DNA of 64,000 nt from an uncultured Tateyamaria sp. (GCA_947501275.1 CANMVD010000001.1:1054001-1118000), one strand, 5' to 3'; positions 42,213 through 51,460 are shown, counted from the first letter of the stretch. Notes: a model not told the origin generated them from the letters alone. A program made the numbers and translations.

Positions 42213-43163
42213 TTAGCGGAACTCGCCCGCGAACTCTTCAACTTTGCTCAGGCCATCCTTGGTCACGAAACCGGGGCCGGAGTTGATGTTGTTGCCAGGC
42301 AGAACACCGTAGCGGTCCCAGTTGGCAAGGATCACAACAGGCATATATGCCTGCAGGAAGGGCTGCTGATCGATGCCCCAGTTGATGATGTCCCCTTTGA
42401 TGCCTTTGACGATCTCTTCGCCAAGGTCAAACGTCCCAAAGTGGATGTCACCGGCCATGCCGTTTTCTTGCAGCGCGGCGATGGTTGGGTCGGCGGACAC
42501 GGGGCCCAGCGTCAGGATGCCGTCAACGTCGGGGTTGGCGGACAAGTAGGCCAGCACCTTGTTCTTGATTTCCGCCGGGTCAGTACCGGAATCCATCATT
42601 GCGTCACCCAGTTCGATACCCAGACCGTCGGCATAACCGCGGCAGCGCTCGCCCACTGTGGGCTGCTGGATGGCGTGGTTCACACACAGGAACTTTGTGA
42701 CGCCTTCGCCTTTGGCACGGATACCAGCGGCCAGACCTGCGTCGTATTCAGGCTGACCGACATACATCAGGGCGCCAACTTCGCGCGCCTGCTCAGGCGT
42801 GCCTGTGTTCATGATGATGACGTCGATACCTTGGTCAACGGCATTCATGATCGGGCCCTTGAGCACGTCAAAGTCGGCCAGGGTGGTGATGATCCCATCG
42901 GGGCTGGACGCTGCGGCCTGATCAATGATCCGTGCCATGTCGGCGATGTCACCGGTGGGTGGGTTGCGGTATTCGACGTTGGCGCCGACTTGCTCACCCG
43001 CGAGTGCGATGCCGTTCTTGATTGTGTTCCACCATGTGTCGCTGTCCGGCGCGTGGCTGACCAGCACATAGGTTTCGCCCTCGGCAGCGGCCGTGTTGGC
43101 CACCATCAGAGGTGCTGCGACAATGGCCGTTGCCATCATCAGTTTTTTCATAAGCTTGTTCAC
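42213..43163 (-). CDS. Sugar/inositol ABC transporter, periplasmic binding protein
   Basis: 316 residues. It starts with GTG at 43163 (GGGAGG 7 bp upstream); an ATG at codon 5 is an alternative. Signal peptide MNKLMKKLMMATAIVAAPLMVANTAAA, then a type-1 periplasmic binding fold with YVLVSHAPDSDTWWNTIKNGI, SSPDGIITTLADFDVL and DGILTLGPVSADPTIAAL. It is divergent from the LacI regulator with a strong LacI-type palindrome between. It resembles FrcB and inositol-binding IbpA proteins; inositol is inferred from the locus. Confidence 0.9.
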   Translation of the reverse strand: MNKLMKKLMMATAIVAAPLMVANTAAAEGETYVLVSHAPDSDTWWNTIKNGIALAGEQVGANVEYRNPPTGDIADMARIIDQAAASSPDGIITTLADFDVLKGPIMNAVDQGIDVIIMNTGTPEQAREVGALMYVGQPEYDAGLAAGIRAKGEGVTKFLCVNHAIQQPTVGERCRGYADGLGIELGDAMMDSGTDPAEIKNKVLAYLSANPDVDGILTLGPVSADPTIAALQENGMAGDIHFGTFDLGEEIVKGIKGDIINWGIDQQPFLQAYMPVVILANWDRYGVLPGNNINSGPGFVTKDGLSKVEEFAGEFR

Positions 43164-43251
43164 GTGAGTTCCTCCCAGTTGTCACCGTTCTTATGGCGTA
43201 AGAGCGGTTCGTTATCCGTCTCCACGACTCAAGCTAAACATATCGCTCCTT

Positions 43252-43273
43252 TTTTTGCAACCGGTTGCAAAAA
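43252..43273. promoter_or_regulatory. LacI-type operator, perfect 22-bp palindrome
   Basis: The centre reads TTTTGCAACCGGTTGCAAAA and is flanked by a further T and A to make 22 bp of perfect symmetry. It lies 89 bp upstream of the binding-protein gene and 79 bp upstream of the LacI gene. The central CG pair and AACCGGTT core are typical of LacI/GalR-family sites. Confidence 0.85.
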
Positions 43274-43351
43274 GTCTACGTCGATTTCATGCTGCATCTT
43301 GCAATCGTTCTGGATAGAAGGGTTGGCACTAAGTTTTGGAGCGCCTTTGGT

Positions 43352-44353
43352 ATGGCCATAACATTGAAAGAGGTTGCAGAGCGTGCGGGCGTGTCCCGGT
43401 CTGCCGTTTCGCGCACCTTCACCGATGGTGCCTCTGTGTCTGACAAGATGCGCCGTAAGGTCGAGCGGGCGGCGCGAGATCTGGGATACAGCCCCAATGC
43501 GTTGGCGTCGTCCCTAACCACTGGGCGCACCAAGTTGATTGGTCTTGTGTCCAACAACTTTCACAATCCTATCTTTCTGGAAGTATTTGATCTGTTCACC
43601 CGTGCCTTGCAGGATCGCGGTTTGCGTCCCTTGTTGGTGAATTTGACGGATGAGACGGATCCCGAAGCGTCGGTGCAGATGCTGCGCCAGTATTCGGTCG
43701 ATGGCGTGGTTGTGGCGTCGTCAACCTTACCGCCCCAATTCGCGCGCGCGTTCCGCGACAACGGCGTACCGGTTGTTCACTCCTTCGGTCGTTTTTCCAC
43801 GGCACCTCAGGTCCATGTTGTGGGGATTGATAATATGGCAGCAGGCCGGATGGCGGCAGAGACCCTTGTTGCTCGGGGATACGAACACATTGCGTTTCTT
43901 GGTGGTCCAGAGGCCGCGACATCCACGCAAGATCGATATACCGGGTTTGCGTCAGAACTGGCCAAGCATAAGGATGTAAAGTTCACCTATTCCTTTGCAG
44001 ATGCCTATTCGTTCAATGCGGGCCAGCGCGAGATGCTGCGCTTGTTGAGTGGCGCACGGGCAGAGGCGTATTTCTGCGGTGATGACGTGTTGTCGATCGG
44101 GGCATTGTCCGCGATCCAATCCAGCGATCTGTCGGTGCCCGACGACATTGGTATCATCGGGTTGAACGATATGGAGATGGCGCAGTGGCAGACATTTGAT
44201 CTGACCACCATCCACCAACCGATACGCCAGATTGTGTCGTCATCTATCGAGTTGGTGGTTGCGATGCTGGACGAGCCGGACCGTTATCCCGAGGCACGGA
44301 TTTTTCCGTGTTCGGTGGTGGAGCGGGGGACACTACGACCGCTACCGGATTGA
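43352..44353 (+). CDS. LacI-family transcriptional regulator
   Basis: 333 residues from ATG 43352 (MAITLKEVAERAGVSRSAVSRTF). The HTH and hinge (1-60) have VSRSAVSRTFTDGASVSDKMRRKVERAARDLGYSPNALASSL; the rest is a periplasmic-binding-like effector domain (GRTKLIGLVSNNFHNPIFLEVFD, VDGVVVASSTLPPQF, IIGLNDMEMAQWQTFDLTTIHQP). The two matching palindromes at 43252 and 47635 are the obvious targets, which would put the ABC transporter and both iol transcripts under its control. Effector unknown, perhaps an inositol metabolite. Confidence 0.93.
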   Translation: MAITLKEVAERAGVSRSAVSRTFTDGASVSDKMRRKVERAARDLGYSPNALASSLTTGRTKLIGLVSNNFHNPIFLEVFDLFTRALQDRGLRPLLVNLTDETDPEASVQMLRQYSVDGVVVASSTLPPQFARAFRDNGVPVVHSFGRFSTAPQVHVVGIDNMAAGRMAAETLVARGYEHIAFLGGPEAATSTQDRYTGFASELAKHKDVKFTYSFADAYSFNAGQREMLRLLSGARAEAYFCGDDVLSIGALSAIQSSDLSVPDDIGIIGLNDMEMAQWQTFDLTTIHQPIRQIVSSSIELVVAMLDEPDRYPEARIFPCSVVERGTLRPLPD

Positions 44354-44374
44354 GGCTGCGCCAAGTTATGTTTA

Positions 44375-44402
44375 GGGGGCTCTGCCCCCAGCACTCCGTG
44401 CT
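44375..44402. terminator. Twin GC-rich hairpins between convergent genes
   Basis: GGGGGCTCTGCCCCC at 44375-44389 forms a six-pair stem with a TCT loop, and AGCACTCCGTGCT at 44390-44402 forms a second five-pair stem. They lie between the convergent LacI and oxidoreductase genes. Hairpins of this style are frequent between genes in Rhodobacterales; there is no clear T-run, so termination is inferred. Confidence 0.6.
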
Positions 44403-44442
44403 CCCCCCGAAGTTTACTGGGCAAGATGAAGTTGGATTTGTG

Positions 44443-45576
44443 TCACCTGAACATAGGTGGTCGCGCGTCGATCCACGCGCCATTGTCCTTGGATGACGCG
44501 ACAGCTGCGTATACGGCTGCCACGGATCGCACGCCGTCTGCTGCTGTGGGCAGGCTGTTGCGGGTTTCGCCGTTGATGGCTGCTGCCAGATCCACGTAGA
44601 TGTTGGCGACGGCCAGTGGGAACCCTTCGGGATGCGCAATCGAGACGCGGGAGAGCCGCGTGGCTTCGTCCGACAGTCCGCCTTCGCCTTTTTCCATGAT
44701 TTGTGTGCGTCCGCCGACAGGTGTGTACATGACCTGGTTGGGCTGTTCCGAGGCCCAGCGGAGACCGCCGGTTTCGCCGAAAATCTGAATATCGAATCCG
44801 TGTTGCCGTCCGATTGCAACAGACGATGTCCAGAGCCGCCCGACAGTGCCGCCTTCCATCCGGAAGTTGACCATTGCGTCGTCTTCCAATTCGCGGCTGT
44901 TGATAGTTGCGGCAAAATCTGCAGAGAGTTTCGACACTTCGTCCCCCGCGATAAAGCTGGCCATGTGCATGGCATGGATGCCGCAATCTGCAAATTGTCC
45001 GGATACGCCTGCCATTGCCGGATCATAGCGCCAGCGCACGCGCGGGTTGTCTGCATCTGTCGCGTCGCCATGGTGACCGTGGCTGAAGTTCGCGACCACC
45101 AGACGGATCTTTCCAATCTCGCCTTGACCCACCATGTGCCGCATCTCGCGCACCATTGGATAGGCGGAATAGCAATAATTGACGGCGCAGATCTTGCCTG
45201 TGGCGGCGGCAATCTTCACGATCTCTTCGCCTTCCTCCACCGTCATGGTCATGGGTTTTTCGCACAGAACGTGGAAACCATTTTCAAGAAACGCCCTGGT
45301 GATTTCGAAGTGGGTGCTGTTGGGGGTAGCAACGGTAACGAGGTCAATCTTATCCGAGCGTTCTTTTTCACCATCCAGCATTTCGCGCCAGTCGCCATAG
45401 GCCCGATCCGCGGCAACACCAAGCTTTTGCGCGTAGGCTTTGCCTTTGTCCGCGTCCACATCCAGCGCGCCGGCTGCGAGTTCAAAGTTGCCGTCTGCCA
45501 GTGCGCCAAGGCGGTGGGCTGGCCCAATCTGGCTGCCTTCTCCGCCGCCGATCATGCCCCATTTCAGTTTTGTCAT
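44443..45576 (-). CDS. Gfo/Idh/MocA-family oxidoreductase
   Basis: 377 residues from ATG 45576 (MTKLKWGMIGGGEGSQIGPAH); the upstream extension of 37 codons lies in the TIM-barrel gene and intergenic DNA. The Rossmann NAD(P)-binding domain (1-125) has GMIGGGEGSQIG and the HVLCEKPMTMTVEEGEEIV motif with EKP; the C-terminal GFO_IDH_MocA domain has the substrate-side FADCGIHAMHMASFI. Reaction is probably oxidation of a cyclitol or sugar derivative. Last gene of a three-gene minus-strand unit starting at 47607. Confidence 0.9.
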   Translation of the reverse strand: MTKLKWGMIGGGEGSQIGPAHRLGALADGNFELAAGALDVDADKGKAYAQKLGVAADRAYGDWREMLDGEKERSDKIDLVTVATPNSTHFEITRAFLENGFHVLCEKPMTMTVEEGEEIVKIAAATGKICAVNYCYSAYPMVREMRHMVGQGEIGKIRLVVANFSHGHHGDATDADNPRVRWRYDPAMAGVSGQFADCGIHAMHMASFIAGDEVSKLSADFAATINSRELEDDAMVNFRMEGGTVGRLWTSSVAIGRQHGFDIQIFGETGGLRWASEQPNQVMYTPVGGRTQIMEKGEGGLSDEATRLSRVSIAHPEGFPLAVANIYVDLAAAINGETRNSLPTAADGVRSVAAVYAAVASSKDNGAWIDARPPMFR

Positions 45577-45590
45577 GTTCGGTTTCCTTC

Positions 45591-46481
45591 TTAGAAGCCA
45601 ATGCTTTGCAAATATTCGCGGTTGGCCCGAGCGTCGTCGATGGGGGTGACATCCATAGTTGGGTCGCAATCCTGTTCGACTGTGCACCAGCCTGTGAAGC
45701 CAGCGTCGAGCAGGGTCTGCCGCACGGTCGGGAAATCTACATCGCCGTCGCCGAGATTGCAGAAGATCCCCTGGCCGCAGGCATCGTAAAACCCCGTGCG
45801 TTTGGCAATGACGTCCGCTTTGACCATTGGATCAATGTCCTTGAAATGCATGTACGAGATACGGTCCATGTGCCGCTGCATGAAGGCCACGGGGTCAAAT
45901 CCGGCATAGGAGTGGTGTCCGGTGTCAAAGCAGATCTTGAGCAGCTTGTCGTCGATTTCACCCAAGAGCCGTTCAAGCTCGGGCTCGAAGTCCATGAAAC
46001 CGGCGGCATGGGCGTGGATGCCGACAGTCAGGCCATATTCCTCGGTTCCGATCCGGGCCGCTTCTGCAATGCGGTCGCGGTAGGCGGACCATTCGGCGGG
46101 ATCCATTTGTTCGGCTTCGCCCGCTCGGCCCGCAGTCGGGGCGCGACGGGGCGAGATAGAATCGATCAACACCAGGTGTTTGGCGCCGTGGGCGCGCAGC
46201 GCCTTGCCGGTGCGGTGTGTGCCATCCAGCACATCATCCCACGCACTGACATCATGGAAGGGGCGGAAGACCACGCCGCCGATCAGTTCCAGATCGTGTT
46301 GTGCCAAGGCCTCGCCCAGCTGAGCAGGATCTTCGGGCATAAAGCCGACGGGACCAAGTTCGATACCCTTGTATCCAGCCGCAGCGCAGTCGCTTAAGAC
46401 GCTTTGCCATGTGGGATTGCGGGCATCGTCCGCAAATTCGACACCCCAGCTGCAGGGCGCATTGCCAATTCTGATGGTCAT
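45591..46481 (-). CDS. TIM-barrel isomerase/dehydratase (IolE/IolI-like)
   Basis: 296 residues of the xylose-isomerase-like TIM-barrel family. It begins MTIRIGNAPCSWGVEFADD and has the strand motifs GYKGIELGPVGFMPE, LTVGIHAHAAGFMDF, LLKICFDTGHHSYAGFDPVAFM, DRISYMHFKDIDP and TGWCTVEQDCDPT, with Glu, Asp and His residues placed as metal ligands. As the only TIM barrel in the iol locus it is the best candidate for the inosose dehydratase step (IolE) feeding IolD, but the N-terminus is unlike classical IolE, and an IolI-type isomerase role is possible. Confidence 0.8.
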   Translation of the reverse strand: MTIRIGNAPCSWGVEFADDARNPTWQSVLSDCAAAGYKGIELGPVGFMPEDPAQLGEALAQHDLELIGGVVFRPFHDVSAWDDVLDGTHRTGKALRAHGAKHLVLIDSISPRRAPTAGRAGEAEQMDPAEWSAYRDRIAEAARIGTEEYGLTVGIHAHAAGFMDFEPELERLLGEIDDKLLKICFDTGHHSYAGFDPVAFMQRHMDRISYMHFKDIDPMVKADVIAKRTGFYDACGQGIFCNLGDGDVDFPTVRQTLLDAGFTGWCTVEQDCDPTMDVTPIDDARANREYLQSIGF

Positions 46482-46503
46482 GTCTTGACCCTTTCAGTTG
46501 TCT

Positions 46504-47607
46504 TTAGAAATCTTTGACGGATTGCCATGTCTTCGCCTCGGACGAGGCAAGGGCAGCGGCGACGATACGGTTCACCTCGTGCCCATCGGCGAAGGTGGGC
46601 CAGACGGGTTTACCCGTGGCGATGGCTTGCAGAAAGTCTCGGGCTTCGATGATGATCTGATCCTGATAGCCCGTGCCATGGCCGGGGCCTTGGCAGAAGG
46701 GTTCGTAATCCGGGTGGGCAGGCCCGGTCAGGATCTTGGTAAAGCCGCGCTCGGCCTCGGGGCCGGTTGCACGGTAAAGCCAGATGGCGTTCTGGTCTTC
46801 CTGATCAAAACGGATCGCGCCCTTTGTCCCGGTGACCTCGTAGGCGTAGCCCATCTTGCGGCCTGTCGCGATGCGGCTGGCATAGATCTGACCCATGGAG
46901 CCATTGGCAAAACGGCACATGATCTGGGCGTGATCATCATTGGTGACCTTACCGCCGGGGCGGGTGTGGTGCACCGTTTCGACTTCAGCCATGACGCGAT
47001 CGATCGGGCCGATAAGGGCGAGGGCAGCGTTCAGGATATGCGGTGCGAGATCGCCCATCGTGCCGTTGGCCATGTCGGATGTGCGCCACGATGCCGGGCT
47101 GTCGGGGTCAGACAGGAAATCTTCGGTATGTTCGGCGCGAAACCATGTGATGTTGCCAATCTCTCCGCTGCCAATCAGATCGCGGGCAAAGCGGCTGGCT
47201 GGCGTGCGAATATAGTTGAACCCGACCATGTTGGCCGCACCGGAGTCGCGTGCTGCCCGGACCATCGCTGCCCCGTCTTCGAGGGACGCCCCAAGTGGTT
47301 TTTCGCACAGCACAGGTTTGCCAAGCGCAAAGGCGGTTTCGGCAATCTGGCGGTGGGTTTCTTGCGGCGTTGCGATCACGACCGCCTCGACCGAAGGGTC
47401 GGTCACCAATGTGCGCCAGTCATCCGTCGCACGCGCAAAACCGTATGCGGCCCGGTAGCGTTCTGCGCTTTCGGGTGTTGTTGCGCAGACCATTTCCAGA
47501 TGCGGGCGCAAAGGCGTGTTAAACACAGCCCCAACTGCAGACATCGCGACCGCATGGGCCTTGCCCATGTAACCGCCACCCAAGATACCAATGCCAATCC
47601 GGCTCAC
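46504..47607 (-). CDS. Gfo/Idh/MocA-family oxidoreductase (second)
   Basis: 367 residues from GTG 47607 (MSRIGIGILGGGYMGKAH), with TGGAGG 8 bp upstream; the open frame to 47817 crosses the operator and the divergent gene. The nucleotide-binding GILGGGYMGKAHAVAM and the EKPLGASLEDGAAMV motif (Lys is catalytic in the family) are clear; the second domain has TMGDLAPHILNAALALIG. First gene of a three-gene unit under the LacI palindrome at 47635. Probably acts on an inositol isomer or derivative, in addition to IolG at 52291. Confidence 0.9.
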   Translation of the reverse strand: MSRIGIGILGGGYMGKAHAVAMSAVGAVFNTPLRPHLEMVCATTPESAERYRAAYGFARATDDWRTLVTDPSVEAVVIATPQETHRQIAETAFALGKPVLCEKPLGASLEDGAAMVRAARDSGAANMVGFNYIRTPASRFARDLIGSGEIGNITWFRAEHTEDFLSDPDSPASWRTSDMANGTMGDLAPHILNAALALIGPIDRVMAEVETVHHTRPGGKVTNDDHAQIMCRFANGSMGQIYASRIATGRKMGYAYEVTGTKGAIRFDQEDQNAIWLYRATGPEAERGFTKILTGPAHPDYEPFCQGPGHGTGYQDQIIIEARDFLQAIATGKPVWPTFADGHEVNRIVAAALASSEAKTWQSVKDF

Positions 47608-47634
47608 CGTGGCCTCCAGAAGTTTGAAATACGG

Positions 47635-47652
47635 TTTGCAACCGGTTGCAAA
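47635..47652. promoter_or_regulatory. LacI-type operator, perfect 18-bp palindrome
   Basis: TTTGCAACCGGTTGCAAA, the same core as the site at 43252. It lies 28 bp upstream of the leftward oxidoreductase start and about 100 bp upstream of iolD. Confidence 0.85.
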
Positions 47653-47752
47653 ATTTGTATCCTGAGATTCGAAAACCCGCAAGCGGCATTCGGCGTGATC
47701 TGCGAAACGACATTCGGCTGGGGGCCGGATAATCCCAAAGGATGACTTGGCC

Positions 47753-49621
47753 ATGACCAACCCTGATGACACTATCCGCCTGACAACAGCGCAAGCCATT
47801 ATCCGCTGGCTGTCCAATCAATTTATTGAAGTGGACGGCAAGGAGATGCGGGTTTGCGGCGGTGGATTTGGCATCTTTGGCCACGGCAATGTCACCTGTC
47901 TTGGCGAAGCGCTTTATGGTGTGCAGGATGAACTGCCGCTCTATCGTGGGCAGAACGAACAAAGCATGGGCTTTGCCGCCGCTGGTTACGCCAAGCAGTG
48001 GCTGCGCCAGCGGTTCATGTTTTGCACGGCCAGTGCGGGGCCGGGTACGGCTAACCTGCTGACCGCTGCGGCGCTGGCCCATGCCAACCGGCTGCCGATG
48101 TTGATGCTGTGTGGTGATACGTTCATCACGCGCTTGCCTGATCCTGTGTTGCAGCAGTTGGAGCACTACGGCGATCCGACTTTTGGTGTGAATGACGCCT
48201 TCAAGGCTGTGTCTCGCTTTTGGGATCGCATTACCCATCCCGCGCAAATCATTCAGTCGCTGCCCGCTGCACTGGCCACAATGCTGGACCCGGCGGATTG
48301 CGGCCCTGCCTTTATCGGCTTGCCGCAGGATGTGCAGGGGTGGACCTATGATTACCCTGCCTCCTTCTTTGAGCGGCGCGTGCATCGCATCCGGCGCCAG
48401 ACGCCAGATGCGGCCGAGATTGCGGATGCGATTGCGCTTCTGAACTCGGCCAAGCGCCCGATGATCATTGCGGGCGGTGGTGTGCAATATAGCCGTGCCG
48501 TGCTGGAGCTGACGGCCTTTGCCGAAGCGCATCAGATCCCGGTTGTCGAAACCATCGCAGGGCGCGCCAACATGGTGTCGGACCATCCGTTGAACATGGG
48601 CCCGATTGGCGTGACCGGGTCAGACAGCGCCAACGCGATTGCCGAAAAGGCGGATGTTATTCTAGCCGTAGGCACGCGGCTGCAGGATTTTACCACCGGT
48701 TCGTGGACGGCCTTTGCCAAAGACGCGCGTATCATCGGGCTGAACGCTGCCCGCCACGACGCGGCCAAGCATATGTCTCTGACGGTTGTAGGGGATGCCA
48801 AGCTGGGGCTTGAGGCGATGTCGAGCACGTTGACGTTTACGACGCCGTCCTCGTGGCTTTCCTTTGCCAAAGGTGAGCGCGTCAAATGGAATGCCTATGT
48901 GGCTGACAATGTGGCCCATGGAAACCGCCCGAATTCCTATGCGCAGGCCATTGGGATGGTGAACGATCTGTGCGACCCACGTGACCGGATTGTTGCCGCT
49001 GCAGGTGGTCTGCCGGCCGAAGTTACGGCGAACTGGCGCACGCTGGATATTGGAACGGTGGATGTGGAGTTCGGGTTTTCCTGCATGGGTTACGAGATCG
49101 CGGGCGCGTGGGGCGCACGCATTGCACAATCCGAGCGCGAGCCTGAAAAAGACACCATCACCTTTTGTGGGGACGGGTCGTATCTGATGATGAACTCGGA
49201 CATTTATTCGTCTGTCCTGAGCCGGAAAAAGCTGATCATCATGGTGCTGGATAACGGTGGCTTTGCTGTCATCAACAAGTTGCAGAACAACACTGGCAAC
49301 GAAAGCTTCAACAACCTCATTGCCGATTGTCCGACCGTACCCGAGCCCTTTGGAGTCGACTTTGTGGCTCATGCGGCTGCGATGGGTGCGGTCGCAGAGA
49401 AGGTCGCAAATCCGTCAGAATTAGGCGAAGCGTTCAAGCGGGCCAAGGCAAGTGATACGACGTCGGTGATTGTCATGGATGTCGATGCGTTCGAGGGCTG
49501 GACCACCGAAGGCCACACATGGTGGGAAGTCGGCACGCCCCACATCACCGACAGCGACAGAGTGCGCGACGCCCATGTTGAGTGGGAATCCACCCGTGCC
49601 AAGCAGCGGAAGGGTGTTTAG
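47753..49621 (+). CDS. iolD: Trihydroxycyclohexane-1,2-dione hydrolase
   Basis: Thiamine-diphosphate enzyme that opens the ring of 3D-trihydroxycyclohexane-1,2-dione to 5-deoxy-glucuronate. 622 residues from ATG 47753 (MTNPDDTIRLTTAQAIIRW); a TTG two codons earlier is unlikely. The catalytic Glu is in GQNEQSMGFAAAGYAKQ, and the C-terminal thiamine diphosphate motif GDGSYLMMNSDIYSSVLSRKKLIIMVLDNGG is clear, along with the central Rossmann-like domain (about 200-340). First gene of iolDCBJG; iolC begins on the next base after its stop. Confidence 0.95.
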   Translation: MTNPDDTIRLTTAQAIIRWLSNQFIEVDGKEMRVCGGGFGIFGHGNVTCLGEALYGVQDELPLYRGQNEQSMGFAAAGYAKQWLRQRFMFCTASAGPGTANLLTAAALAHANRLPMLMLCGDTFITRLPDPVLQQLEHYGDPTFGVNDAFKAVSRFWDRITHPAQIIQSLPAALATMLDPADCGPAFIGLPQDVQGWTYDYPASFFERRVHRIRRQTPDAAEIADAIALLNSAKRPMIIAGGGVQYSRAVLELTAFAEAHQIPVVETIAGRANMVSDHPLNMGPIGVTGSDSANAIAEKADVILAVGTRLQDFTTGSWTAFAKDARIIGLNAARHDAAKHMSLTVVGDAKLGLEAMSSTLTFTTPSSWLSFAKGERVKWNAYVADNVAHGNRPNSYAQAIGMVNDLCDPRDRIVAAAGGLPAEVTANWRTLDIGTVDVEFGFSCMGYEIAGAWGARIAQSEREPEKDTITFCGDGSYLMMNSDIYSSVLSRKKLIIMVLDNGGFAVINKLQNNTGNESFNNLIADCPTVPEPFGVDFVAHAAAMGAVAEKVANPSELGEAFKRAKASDTTSVIVMDVDAFEGWTTEGHTWWEVGTPHITDSDRVRDAHVEWESTRAKQRKGV

Positions 49622-50605
49622 ATGTCTGCACTGATGGACGGGATCAAGGGTAACCGCTTTGTCGTGTTTGGACGGGCGGGTATGGATATGTTTGCCGCCC
49701 CAGTGGGCACCAAAAGCGAACATGCGGAGGTGTTTCATGCTGACCTTGGCGGGTCATCTGCCAACACCTGTGCCGGGCTTGTGAAGCTTGGGAGCGAGGC
49801 AGCATTGGTCACCTCGGTGTCTGACGATGCGGTGGGGCGCTTTTGCGTGAACCGCTTGCAGCATTACGGCGTTGATACGTCCTATATCCGGGCCGTGGGT
49901 GGCGAGGCGCGCACGTCGTTGGCCGTGTACGAGAGTTGTATCGAGGATTTCCAGAACGTCATTTATCGCAATGGCGCAGCAGATTTTCAGGTGTCGCGGG
50001 CGGATATGGATGTGGTGGATTACACCCGGTTCAGTGCAGCCATTTCGGCCGGAACGGTGCTGGCGGCAGAACCGTCGCGCAGCGCCACGTTCCATGCCTT
50101 TGATATGGCGCGAGATGCTGGGTTGCCCGTGATCTTTGATATCGACTACCGCCCCTACTCCTGGCCCTCTGCCGAAGTTGCCGAAGATGTCCTGTCGCGC
50201 GCTGGCGAAGCGTCTGACATGATCGTGGGCAACGATGAAGAATTTGGATTTATGGCTGGAGGCATCGATAAGGGTCTCGCCAAGGCACGTGAATTGGCAG
50301 AGCGTTCGGGCCGTATCGTCATTTACAAGATGGGCGAAAAAGGGGCTGTGACTTTTGCCGACGGTCAAGAGATCCGTACCGGGATCTATCCCGCCGAGGC
50401 AGTGAAACCCAACGGTGCTGGCGACAGTTTCATGGCTGGTTTGCTGTCATCCATCGCTGCCGGGCATACTCTGCATGACGCGGTTCTGCGCGGTTCTGCC
50501 TGCGCGTCCATCGTCGTGGCCAAACCCGGCTGCGCCCCTGCCATGCCTGACATTGCCGCATTGGACGCGTTTCTTGCAGCGCATCCCGGCCCCACTGATC
50601 CCTAG
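49622..50605 (+). CDS. iolC: 5-dehydro-2-deoxygluconokinase
   Basis: PfkB-family sugar kinase of 327 residues that phosphorylates 5-dehydro-2-deoxygluconate. Visible are RFVVFGRAGMDMFAAP, the GGSSANTCAGLVKLGSEAALVTSVSDDAVGRF segment, NDEEFGFM and the anion-hole/catalytic Asp motif VKPNGAGDSFMAGLLSSI near the C-terminus. Usual IolC proteins can be fused to an aldolase domain; this one is not, and a separate IolJ is present. Confidence 0.93.
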   Translation: MSALMDGIKGNRFVVFGRAGMDMFAAPVGTKSEHAEVFHADLGGSSANTCAGLVKLGSEAALVTSVSDDAVGRFCVNRLQHYGVDTSYIRAVGGEARTSLAVYESCIEDFQNVIYRNGAADFQVSRADMDVVDYTRFSAAISAGTVLAAEPSRSATFHAFDMARDAGLPVIFDIDYRPYSWPSAEVAEDVLSRAGEASDMIVGNDEEFGFMAGGIDKGLAKARELAERSGRIVIYKMGEKGAVTFADGQEIRTGIYPAEAVKPNGAGDSFMAGLLSSIAAGHTLHDAVLRGSACASIVVAKPGCAPAMPDIAALDAFLAAHPGPTDP

Positions 50606-50617
50606 AAAGGAAACCCC

Positions 50618-51460
50618 ATGCATATCGCGCCCTTTGACAACAAGAACAAACCCATCGTGGATGTCGATCATGATCTGGTGCCCCTCAACTATTTCAACAT
50701 CGTCAAGCTGACGAAAGGCGAAGTGTTCGAGTACGCTGTACCCGGATATGAGACCTGTATCGTTCCTGCGACGGGCACAGTGGACGTGGATGTGGATGGG
50801 GCTGCCTTTGCCAAGCTCGGCAACCGTACCATCGATGTGTGGGACGGCGAGCCCGAGGGCGTCTATGTTCCCGTTGGCGCCAAGGTGCGCATCACCTGTC
50901 TGACCGATGCGACCGAGACGTTCATCGCGGGTGCAAAATACGACAAGGTGCTTGAGCCATTTGACGTGCGTGCTGACGCCTTGGATAAGGTGCAATACGG
51001 CTCGGACGAGACAAAAACCCACCGGAAGATCAAGCATATTCTGGGCGCGGATTGCCATGACAAGGTGGGCCGATTGCTGGTGTCCGAGCTTTATACAGTC
51101 GGTCAGGGCGGCTGGTCAGGCTTCCCAAGCCACAAGCACGACACGGATCGTTTGCCGGACGAGACGCGCCATGACGAAACGTATAATTTCCGTTTCCGCC
51201 CCAACTACGGGTCCGGCGTGCAGATGTTGCAGCGCGAGGACAACCTGTCGGGGGATGCCTATCACATCGTCGATGGCTCCACGATCATGATCGACAAGGG
51301 TTATCACCCCTGCGCCGTGCTACCGGGGTACGAGATGTACTACTTCACCATTCTGGGTGGGCTGAGCCAGCGTTCGCTGAAACAGTATTTCCAGCCGACC
51401 CACGCCGAACAACTGCACACTATCCCCGGCATCATGGACATGGTGGCCAAGTTCAAATGA
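50618..51460 (+). CDS. iolB: 5-deoxy-glucuronate isomerase
   Basis: 280-residue bicupin enzyme that converts 5-deoxy-glucuronate to 5-dehydro-2-deoxygluconate. The family motif WSGFPSHKHD, with metal-binding His residues, lies at about residues 167-176, followed by ETYNFRFRPNYGSGVQML and GYHPCAVLPGYEMYYFTILGG. AGAAAGGAAA precedes the ATG. Its TGA overlaps the iolJ ATG. Confidence 0.95.
   Translation: MHIAPFDNKNKPIVDVDHDLVPLNYFNIVKLTKGEVFEYAVPGYETCIVPATGTVDVDVDGAAFAKLGNRTIDVWDGEPEGVYVPVGAKVRITCLTDATETFIAGAKYDKVLEPFDVRADALDKVQYGSDETKTHRKIKHILGADCHDKVGRLLVSELYTVGQGGWSGFPSHKHDTDRLPDETRHDETYNFRFRPNYGSGVQMLQREDNLSGDAYHIVDGSTIMIDKGYHPCAVLPGYEMYYFTILGGLSQRSLKQYFQPTHAEQLHTIPGIMDMVAKFK

Noticed and set aside
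46498-47745. 415-codon frame opposite the second Gfo/Idh/MocA gene
   Set aside because: Shadow frame crossing the operator region; the oxidoreductase is well supported.
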